Assembly (NCBI GenBank): GCA_964650695.1
Contig: CAZYVA010000055.1
Location: 1-13,384, forward strand
Source of the DNA: CAZYVA01 sp964650695
Lineage (GTDB): Bacteria; Bacillota; Clostridia; Lachnospirales; Lachnospiraceae
DNA length: 13,384 nt
Direction: 5' to 3'
Shown here: piece after piece, positions 1 through 5,579 of the stretch
How positions within the stretch are numbered: position 1 is the stretch's first letter
How the letters are laid out: the number at the start of each line of letters is the position of its first letter
Made by a program: the position numbers and the translations under genes
Notes under the pieces: model-generated
Told to the model about the DNA's origin: nothing
The model's database searches: none
Seen by the model: the letters and a program-made list of their open reading frames with translations, nothing else

Positions 1-431
1 TCAATACGTTCAAGCCGGATAAAAACATCAAGCTGGCGACCTATGCCTCCCGGTGCATCGAGAATGAGATCCTGATGTATCTGCGCCGGAACAATAAGAC
101 GAAACTGGAAGTCTCGATTGACGAGCCTTTAAATATAGACTGGGACGGGAATGAACTGCTGCTCTCGGATATCCTGGGGACAGAGGAGGATACCATTTAC
201 CGGGATATGGAGCAGGAAGCAGAGAGGACTTTGCTGCAGCAGGCGATTTGCAGGCTGCCGGACAGGGACCGGGATATCGTGCGGATGCGCTTTGGCCTTG
301 GGACGCTGGACGGAGAAGAGAAGACGCAGAAAGAGGTCGCGGACCTTCTTGGGATTTCCCAATCCTACATATCAAGGCTGGAAAAGAAAATCATGGTCCG
401 GCTGCGGAGGGAGATGGTGAAATATTCATGA
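1..431 (+). CDS. Sporulation RNA polymerase sigma factor, SigE/SigK type, C-terminal part
   Basis: The gene is open from the left edge of the window (codon frame begins at base 3) and stops at 429-431, so only regions 2.3 to 4.2 are visible, about 143 residues. Region 2 ends with LATYASRCIENEILMYLRR, typical of the mother-cell sporulation sigma factors. EPLNIDWDGNELLLSD follows, which I associate with SigE rather than SigK of Bacillus. Region 4.2 carries the helix-turn-helix TQKEVADLLGISQSYISRLE. Such factors direct RNA polymerase to sporulation promoters in the mother cell. The motif points to SigE, but SigE is normally followed by sigG and here a NusG-like gene follows. The C-terminus also ends MVKYS rather than the usual NKMV, and there is a short GTLDG insertion before EEKTQ. 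It may therefore be a SigE-like SigK or a paralogue, so no symbol is given. The family is certain; the exact identity is not. Confidence 0.9.
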   Translation, partial: NTFKPDKNIKLATYASRCIENEILMYLRRNNKTKLEVSIDEPLNIDWDGNELLLSDILGTEEDTIYRDMEQEAERTLLQQAICRLPDRDRDIVRMRFGLGTLDGEEKTQKEVADLLGISQSYISRLEKKIMVRLRREMVKYS

Positions 432-499
432 CTGTTGCTCCACTTTCTCATGGGATGCCCAGTACCTGGGCATCCCTGGCCGCGAATCGTAACAATGGA
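431..499 (-). repeat. Dispersed hairpin repeat, copy 1 (inverted relative to copies 2 and 3)
   Basis: The core is a perfect stem, bases 452-461 (gggatgccca) pairing with 467-476 (tgggcatccc) around a 5-base loop. Read on the minus strand, it is preceded by ggccag and a flank resembling ttgttacgattcgc, and followed by atgagaaagtgg. The same order occurs at about 8897-8950 and 10049-10112. The outer ends (actgttgct at 431-439 and cgtaacaat at 488-496) form an imperfect terminal inverted repeat. The copy starts at the last base of the sigma factor stop codon. No T-run follows the stem, so it is not a standard terminator. Confidence 0.8.
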
Positions 500-507
500 T
501 CCAAACT

Positions 508-542
508 CCGTTTTCCACGGTAGTGGACATCCGGCTTTTTTT
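508..542 (+). terminator. Possible intrinsic terminator after the sigma factor gene
   Basis: A short hairpin, tccac (514-518) with gtgga (523-527) and loop ggta, is flanked by an outer ccg/cgg pairing (508-510 with 532-534). A run of seven T follows (536-542). The stem is short and has an internal loop, so the terminator would be modest. The 3' half of the stem contains the -35 hexamer of the next promoter, so this element and that promoter are interleaved. Confidence 0.4.
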
Positions 543-552
543 GTGTTATAAT
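524..552 (+). promoter_or_regulatory. Sigma-A-type promoter for the NusG-like/ruvAB genes
   Basis: TGGACA at 524-529 (five of six matches to TTGACA) and a perfect TATAAT at 547-552 are separated by 17 bases, the optimal spacing. Transcription should begin near 559. That would give a leader of about 125 bases before the ATG at 685. A small dyad, accat (557-561) with atggt (568-572), sits at the predicted start. I saw no GAAC-N4-GTTC LexA box beside it. Confidence 0.7.
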
Positions 553-613
553 ACCCACCATTGTATGATGGTCTTGCACCCGCAGGCAGGAGAGCCAAAG
601 CGGGGGAAGGCTT

Positions 614-679
614 ATGGAGGCAGAAAGCGTGCGTGGATACCGCCCGCCGTTTGTGGGGCGGCTTTCGGGAACGGCATAA
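614..679 (+). CDS. Possible 21-codon leader peptide upstream of the NusG-like gene
   Basis: ATG at 614 is preceded by gggggaagg (602-610), a usable though very close Shine-Dalgarno. It is followed by 20 further codons (MEAESVRGYRPPFVGRLSGT, then A) and a TAA at 677-679. Five bases separate that stop from the ATG of the next gene, which has only a weak ribosome binding site of its own. The arrangement suits translational coupling. The peptide has no recognisable domain and could be chance; a hairpin (ccgccc 640-645 with gggcgg 656-661) lies inside it. Confidence 0.25.
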   Translation: MEAESVRGYRPPFVGRLSGTA

Positions 680-684
680 AAAAT

Positions 685-1047
685 ATGTGGAAAAAACAGG
701 ATCTTATTTTGATAGCCGCCATCCTCTTCACCGCGGCTTCCGCCGCCCTCTGGCATATGCGGGCGGGGGAAGCGGGGCAAGGTCTTGTAACCGTGACAGT
801 GGACGGCTATGAAGAAGGGACTTATGATCTGTCAGAAACACAGACCGTCTCCATCCATGGGGGAAGCAATATACTGGAAATCAAGGATGGCGCGGCGGAT
901 ATGGTTGAGGCGGACTGCCCGGACAAGCTCTGCGTCCATCAGAAAGCCATATCCAAAAACGGGGAAAGCATTATCTGCCTGCCAAACAAAGTCGTGGTGA
1001 CGGTGGAGGGCAGCGAGGAACGGGATTACGATGCCATCGCGCAATGA
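685..1047 (+). CDS. NusG domain II-containing membrane-anchored protein
   Basis: This encodes a 120-residue protein when started at ATG 685. An in-frame extension upstream to 523 would run back over the promoter and lacks the look of coding sequence, so the start before the membrane segment is preferred. Residues 6-24 form one hydrophobic helix, a signal anchor. The rest is an extracytoplasmic beta domain of the NusG_II family, with the family's cysteine pattern CPDKLCVHQ (C78, C83) and SIICLPNKVVV (C98). The molecular function of these stand-alone domains is not established; membrane redox or FMN-linked neighbours are common elsewhere but absent here. The gene is probably first in a unit with ruvA, whose ATG lies 9 bases downstream. 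The native Shine-Dalgarno is weak (gggaacgg), which may mean coupling to an upstream short ORF at 614-679. Confidence 0.85.
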   Translation: MWKKQDLILIAAILFTAASAALWHMRAGEAGQGLVTVTVDGYEEGTYDLSETQTVSIHGGSNILEIKDGAADMVEADCPDKLCVHQKAISKNGESIICLPNKVVVTVEGSEERDYDAIAQ

Positions 1048-1056
1048 GGAGGGGCT

Positions 1057-1671
1057 ATGATCCGCTATATCCGGGGAGAATTGATCTCAATCGAAGAAGG
1101 CTATGTTGTGGTGGATGTAGGCGGCGTGGGGTACGGGATTTATATGTCCGCCCCTTCCATCAGCCTTCTGGGGAGGATTGGGGACGAGGTGCGCATCCAT
1201 ACTTACCTGAATGTAAAAGAAGACGCGATGCAGCTTTACGGTTTCCTGACAAAGGATGACCTGAACGTGTTCAAACTGTTGATCGGGGTGAGCGGGATCG
1301 GGCCAAGAGGGGGGCTGGCGATTCTTTCCGTATTGTCCCCGGACGACCTGCGGTTTGCGGTGCTGGCCAATGATGTGAAAGCCATCGCCGCCGCGCCGGG
1401 GATCGGGAAAAAGACGGCAGGAAAAGTGATTTTGGAGCTGAAGGATAAACTGAGCATGGAAGATGCGGTGGACCATGCGGCGGCGAAGGAAGAAGCGTCC
1501 GCGCGGCCGGGCGGGTATATGCAGGGGATCCAGAGCGAAGCGGTGCAGGCGCTGGTGGCTTTGGGGTATGGCAGCACGGAATCCATGCGGGCAGTGAAAA
1601 AAGTGGAGATGACCGGGGACATGGACGTGGAAGGGCTTTTGAAGCTGGCATTAAAGAATATCATGCTATAA
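1057..1671 (+). CDS. ruvA: Holliday junction branch migration complex subunit RuvA
   Basis: The 204-residue product has the normal length for RuvA, which binds four-way DNA junctions as a tetramer and loads the RuvB motors. The N-terminal OB-fold begins MIRYIRGELISI, and the acidic-pin region with YGFL lies around residues 55-65. Two helix-hairpin-helix motifs follow: LIGVSGIGPRGGLAIL (about 75-90) and APGIGKKTAGKVILEL (about 113-128). The C-terminal RuvB-binding domain III occupies roughly 156-204 (SEAVQALVALGY). The Shine-Dalgarno gaggagggg overlaps the end of the NusG-like gene. No ruvC is adjacent, as expected for Firmicutes, where RecU serves as resolvase. The ggGL after GIGPR departs slightly from the usual KGAL or KSAL, but the fold signature is intact. 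Confidence 0.97.
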   Translation: MIRYIRGELISIEEGYVVVDVGGVGYGIYMSAPSISLLGRIGDEVRIHTYLNVKEDAMQLYGFLTKDDLNVFKLLIGVSGIGPRGGLAILSVLSPDDLRFAVLANDVKAIAAAPGIGKKTAGKVILELKDKLSMEDAVDHAAAKEEASARPGGYMQGIQSEAVQALVALGYGSTESMRAVKKVEMTGDMDVEGLLKLALKNIML

Positions 1672-1752
1672 GCTGCGGCCCACAGCCGGTTCCGTCCCAT
1701 CAAGGCCACCGGCCTGGGCGTATGCACCTGGCTGCTGTAAGGGACAAAGAAA

Positions 1753-2742
1753 ATGGGCAGAAGGGTTATCACAACAGATTTTTTAGAGGAAGATAAAAAA
1801 ACAGAAAACCATCTCCGCCCACAGCGGCTGTCGGATTATATCGGGCAGGAAAAAGCGAAGGAGACGCTGGAGATTTGCATCATGGCGGCCAAGGGGCGGG
1901 ACGAGCCCCTGGACCATGTGCTGTTTTACGGGCCGCCGGGGCTGGGCAAGACAACACTTGCGGGAATCCTTGCGAACGAGATGGGTGTGAACCTGAAGAT
2001 CACCTCCGGGCCGGCGATCGAAAAGCCGGGGGAGATGGCGGCAATCTTAAATAACCTCCAGGAAAAAGACGTATTGTTTGTGGATGAAATCCACCGCCTG
2101 AACCGGCAGGTGGAGGAGGTTTTGTACCCGGCGATGGAAGATTACGCGATAGATATCCTGATCGGCAAAGGTTCTTCCGCCCGTTCCATCCGCCTGGATC
2201 TCCCGAAATTTACGCTGGTAGGGGCGACCACGCGCGCCGGGATGCTGACGGCTCCGCTGCGGGACCGTTTTGGCGTCGTCAACCGGATGGAGTTCTATTC
2301 GGTGGAGGAATTGAAAACGATCATCCTGCGCTCCGCCAGGGTGCTGGATGTGCAGATCGATACGCCAGGGGCTTTGGCGATGGCCAGGCGCTCCAGGGGG
2401 ACGCCCCGCCTGGCAAACCGCCTGCTAAAGCGTGTCCGTGATTTCGCGCAGGTGCGTTACGACGGGCGCATTACGGAAAAGATCGCGGATGAGGCGCTGG
2501 ATCTTCTGGATGTGGATAAAGAAGGGCTGGATCCGATCGACCGCCTGCTCCTCATCACGATGATTGAAAAATTCCAGGGAGGGCCTGTAGGGTTGGATAC
2601 GCTGGCGGCTTCCGTGAGCGAGGACGCGGGGACGGTCGAGGACGTGTGCGAGCCCTATCTGCTGAAAAGCGGGTTTATCCGGCGCACGCCAAGGGGACGC
2701 GTCGTGACGGAAAAGGCGTATGTACACTTGGGCAGGGCGTAA
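1753..2742 (+). CDS. ruvB: Holliday junction branch migration DNA helicase RuvB
   Basis: The 329-residue product is full length for RuvB, the hexameric AAA+ ATPase that drives branch migration with RuvA. The N-terminus (FLEED, then LRPQRLSDYIGQE around 21-33) is diagnostic. Walker A GPPGLGKTT is at 60-68 and Walker B VDEIH at 110-114. The sensor and arginine-finger region shows GATTRAG and PLRDRFG. The C-terminal winged helix holds GGPVGLDTLA and RTPRGRVVT, which contacts DNA. It starts at ATG 1753 behind a modest aaggga site, 81 bases after ruvA. That gap contains a six-base stem (gccggt 1685-1690 with accggc 1708-1713) but no terminator T-run, so cotranscription with ruvA is likely. Confidence 0.98.
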   Translation: MGRRVITTDFLEEDKKTENHLRPQRLSDYIGQEKAKETLEICIMAAKGRDEPLDHVLFYGPPGLGKTTLAGILANEMGVNLKITSGPAIEKPGEMAAILNNLQEKDVLFVDEIHRLNRQVEEVLYPAMEDYAIDILIGKGSSARSIRLDLPKFTLVGATTRAGMLTAPLRDRFGVVNRMEFYSVEELKTIILRSARVLDVQIDTPGALAMARRSRGTPRLANRLLKRVRDFAQVRYDGRITEKIADEALDLLDVDKEGLDPIDRLLLITMIEKFQGGPVGLDTLAASVSEDAGTVEDVCEPYLLKSGFIRRTPRGRVVTEKAYVHLGRA

Positions 2743-2771
2743 AAACCCGTCAATAAATTCGAGAAAAATGG

Positions 2772-2800
2772 TTGGTTTTTGCCAGAGATTCGTTTATAAT
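2772..2800 (+). promoter_or_regulatory. Probable promoter for zapA
   Basis: A perfect TATAAT at 2795-2800 sits 17 bases after TTGGTT (2772-2777), which matches only the TTG of the -35 consensus. The region around it is distinctly AT-rich compared with the genes. The start would be near 2807, leaving a leader of about 34 bases with the ribosome binding site taggagg (2829-2835) before ATG 2841. Confidence 0.55.
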
Positions 2801-2840
2801 AAGAAGTAGCAGAAAAGAAACCAGGACGTAGGAGGCTGTC

Positions 2841-3251
2841 ATGGCATCAGCGAAGAATTTCACAGAAGTATTGATCGGTGGGAAAGTTTTTAATCTGGGC
2901 GGATTCGAGAGCGAAGACTATCTGCAGCGCGTTTCCTCCTATTTGAACCATAAAATCGAGGAGTGCACGAGCAGCGAGGGATACCGCAAGCAAAGCTCGG
3001 ATACAAGGAACATCCTGCTTGCGCTGAATATCGCGGACGACTACTTTAAGGCAAAAAAGCAGGGGAGTTCCCTGGAAGCGGATATTGAGGCAAAAGATAA
3101 GGATATGTACGACTTGAAGCATGACCTGATATCGGTGCAGATCAAGCTGGAGAACGCGGAAAAAGCGATGGACAAACTGAAAGAGGAAAACCGGGAATTA
3201 CAGTTGAAAATCGTCCAGTTAGAAACAGAGATGAAAAAGAATCGTAAGTAG
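2841..3251 (+). CDS. zapA: Cell division protein ZapA
   Basis: The 136-residue product is cytosolic. ZapA binds FtsZ and promotes bundling of its filaments at the division ring. The N-terminal ZapA fold, about residues 8-70, shows the usual features: KNFTEVLIGGKVFNLGGFES, then EDYLQRVSSYLNHKI, then NILLALNIADDYF. From about residue 75 to the end it is almost entirely charged heptads (KLENAEKAMDKLKEENRELQ), a long coiled coil. This form is somewhat longer than Bacillus ZapA (about 85 residues), but C-terminal coiled coils of this length are usual in Clostridia. The site taggagg lies 5 bases upstream of the ATG. The gene has its own promoter and terminator and so appears monocistronic. Confidence 0.9.
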   Translation: MASAKNFTEVLIGGKVFNLGGFESEDYLQRVSSYLNHKIEECTSSEGYRKQSSDTRNILLALNIADDYFKAKKQGSSLEADIEAKDKDMYDLKHDLISVQIKLENAEKAMDKLKEENRELQLKIVQLETEMKKNRK

Positions 3252-3276
3252 AGGCTGTCTTTGGACAGCCTTTTTT
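3252..3276 (+). terminator. Intrinsic terminator after zapA
   Basis: A perfect eight-base stem, aggctgtc (3252-3259) with gacagcct (3264-3271), encloses the loop tttg and runs into six T (3271-3276). It begins one base after the zapA stop codon. The 5' arm is identical to the eight bases directly before the zapA ATG (2833-2840). Confidence 0.9.
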
Positions 3277-3299
3277 AAAGAAAACCAGGGAAGGATTGT

Positions 3300-5510
3300 A
3301 TGGGACCATGTATAGAATTGCTGGCCCCCGCCGGTTCTTTTGAGACGCTGAAAGCGGCGACGGGGGCGGGGGCAGATGCCGTTTACGCAGGGGGCGCCCG
3401 GTTCGGCGCGCGGGCATTTGCCGGGAATTTTAGCGAAGCGGAGCTTCTGGAGGCGATCGATTACATGCATCTGCATGGGAAGAAGCTATACCTCACGGTC
3501 AACACGCTGCTCCGGGACGATGAGATCGGGGATCTGGAAGCCTATCTGCGGCCGTATTACCTGCGCGGGTTAGACGGGGTGATTGTCCAGGATATCGGGA
3601 CGATGGCATTTGTAAAAGAGCATTTCCCGGATCTTTTGCTCCATGTCAGTACGCAGGCAACGGTAACAAGCGTGGCGGGGGCGGCTTTTTTCCAAGATCT
3701 CGGCGCGGCCCGTATTGTACCGGCAAGGGAGCTGGGCCTGTCGGAGATCCGGCGGATCAAACGGGAAACCGGGCTGGAGATCGAGTGTTTTGTCCACGGC
3801 GCGCTGTGCTACTGTTATTCGGGGCAGTGCCTGCTCAGCAGTATGATCGGAGGGCGGAGCGGCAACCGGGGGCAGTGTGCCCAGCCTTGCCGGCTTGCCT
3901 ACCAGACCGCGTTTACAGGGAAGCAGGATCTCATGAGCCTGAAAGATCTGGATACCATTGAGATCCTGCCGGATCTGATGGATGCGGGGATCGATTCCTT
4001 TAAAATAGAGGGGCGCATGAAGCAGCCCGGCTATGTTTATACCGTCGTTTCTTTTTATCGCAAATATATAGACCTGTACCGGTCGGGCGGGCGGGAAACA
4101 TACCATGTGTCCAGGGAAGACAAGGCGGCGCTGGAGCAGGTTTATCAGAGGCGCGGCTATGGGACAGGGTATTATTTCCGCCACAACGGGAGAGAGATGG
4201 TTTCCCTGGAACGCCCGAAGGGACAGAAAGAAACGGCTGTCCGGATACCCGATGTCAAATTGCAGGAAAAAATCGAGGGACGTTTCCAGGCCCGCAAGGA
4301 CAAGCCAGCGGCGCTGGAGGTGTCCGGGTGCGGGTGTAAGGTACAAGTAGAGGGGGCTGTGGTACAGGCCGCCGAAACGCGGCCGCTCTGTGCGGGGCAG
4401 ATGGAGAAGCAGCTCCGCAAAACAGGGAACACAGCATTCTGTTTTGGCGGAATCCAGATGCAGGTGGAGGATGGGGTGTTCCTCCCCTTGCAGGAAGTGA
4501 ATGGGATGCGCAGGGAGGCCCTGGGAAAGCTCGAACGCTGCGTGCTGGAAAAATACGCAAGGAAAGCACAACCGGCCCGGAACGCAGGCGCATCCGGCCA
4601 GAGGGAGGGACCCTGGCCGCAGGAAGGGCCGGGCGCCCCACGCAAGGGGACGCTGCCGCAGACAAAACTTCCAGCCGCGGCGCAAAGAGGAAGTTTTTTC
4701 TTTTCCGTACTGGCGCGTACAAGGGAGCAGGTGGCGGAAGCGGCCCGGAACGCCTGTGTCAAACGCATTTATGTGGAAGCGCCTTTGTTATTTTCCCTCC
4801 TGGAAAGACCGGGCCGCCGTTTGCCGGGGGAAAAAGAGCTTTTTCTGGCATCCCCTTACATTTTCCGGCGGGAGGCGGAGAAAGATTTTGAGGACTATTT
4901 CCCATGGATACAGAAGAACCTCCAGGGGGCGCTGGTGCGGAACATGGATGCGTTTGTTTGGCTGAAAAGCCATGGGTTCCGGGGACGCATCCATACAGAC
5001 AGCAACGTATATGCCTGGAACCAGTGGAGCAAAGCGGTTTTCCGGGACAGCGGCGTGGATGTGTTTTTTGCCCCGCTGGAGCTGAACCGCCGGGAGCTGG
5101 AACGGCTGGATATCCGGGGACAAGGGCTGGCCGTGTATGGCCATCAGCCGGTGATGGTGTCGGCAAACTGTATTTTAAAAACGACTTCCGGGTGTACAGG
5201 AAAGGAAAGCTTCTTTTTTGTCAAAGACCGTTACGGGAAGCGGTTTCCGGTCTGGAATGCCTGCAGGTATTGCTACAATGTGATGTTCAACTGTGAGCCG
5301 CTTTACCTGGCGGACGAGACGGACAGCATTGGCGTCCTGTCCCCATCCGAGCTGCGGCTGGATTTCCTGGGGGAGACGGCAGGACAGATGAGGGAAATCC
5401 TTGGATGGTACCGGGAAGGGTTCATGGACAAACAGCGGGATGGGGCGCCGGCGGCGGTGCATCCAGGGTTTAGCTATACAAGGGGACATTTCCGGCGCGG
5501 CGTCCGATAG
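3300..5510 (+). CDS. U32-family protein (peptidase U32 / RNA hydroxylation type), long form
   Basis: The 736-residue cytosolic protein begins with the U32 signature ELLAPAGSFETLKAA and GADAVYAGG. At residues 168-197 it has HGALCYCYSGQC and then GNRGQCAQPC, a cysteine set (C170, C177, C193, C197) that in this family can hold a [4Fe-4S] cluster. KIEGRMK follows. Characterised relatives (TrhP/YrrN/YrrO, RlhA, UbiU/UbiV) act in oxygen-independent hydroxylation of tRNA, rRNA or ubiquinone; proteolysis is doubtful. Residues of about 420-465 are a Pro/Ala/Gly-rich linker. The rest resembles a second, degenerate U32-like barrel with its own cysteines (TTSGCTG, NACRYCYNVMFNCEP). The start at ATG 3300 has agggaagga in front. 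It lies only 24 bases past the zapA terminator, so no separate promoter fits between. tRNA uridine hydroxylation is the best guess, not shown. Confidence 0.88.
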   Translation: MGPCIELLAPAGSFETLKAATGAGADAVYAGGARFGARAFAGNFSEAELLEAIDYMHLHGKKLYLTVNTLLRDDEIGDLEAYLRPYYLRGLDGVIVQDIGTMAFVKEHFPDLLLHVSTQATVTSVAGAAFFQDLGAARIVPARELGLSEIRRIKRETGLEIECFVHGALCYCYSGQCLLSSMIGGRSGNRGQCAQPCRLAYQTAFTGKQDLMSLKDLDTIEILPDLMDAGIDSFKIEGRMKQPGYVYTVVSFYRKYIDLYRSGGRETYHVSREDKAALEQVYQRRGYGTGYYFRHNGREMVSLERPKGQKETAVRIPDVKLQEKIEGRFQARKDKPAALEVSGCGCKVQVEGAVVQAAETRPLCAGQMEKQLRKTGNTAFCFGGIQMQVEDGVFLPLQEVNGMRREALGKLERCVLEKYARKAQPARNAGASGQREGPWPQEGPGAPRKGTLPQTKLPAAAQRGSFFFSVLARTREQVAEAARNACVKRIYVEAPLLFSLLERPGRRLPGEKELFLASPYIFRREAEKDFEDYFPWIQKNLQGALVRNMDAFVWLKSHGFRGRIHTDSNVYAWNQWSKAVFRDSGVDVFFAPLELNRRELERLDIRGQGLAVYGHQPVMVSANCILKTTSGCTGKESFFFVKDRYGKRFPVWNACRYCYNVMFNCEPLYLADETDSIGVLSPSELRLDFLGETAGQMREILGWYREGFMDKQRDGAPAAVHPGFSYTRGHFRRGVR

Positions 5511-5579
5511 AGGCCGCGGACGCGGCAGCCGCCGGTAAAAGACGGGCTTTCCGGCAAGGAATGAAACAGGGGTGGCAGA

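Noticed and set aside
452..476. Repeat hairpins as rho-independent terminators
   Set aside because: None of the three copies is followed by a T-run on either strand, so they do not fit the intrinsic terminator pattern.
523..684. Upstream extension of the NusG-like gene to 523
   Set aside because: The extension would include the promoter hexamers and has no ribosome binding site; the signal-anchor start at 685 fits the family length.
431..685. LexA (SOS) box upstream of ruvAB
   Set aside because: I looked for GAAC-N4-GTTC type sites around the promoter and found none.
3570..4685. 371-codon minus-strand ORF within the U32 gene
   Set aside because: It lies wholly antisense to a well-supported conserved domain and its composition is typical of a shadow frame.
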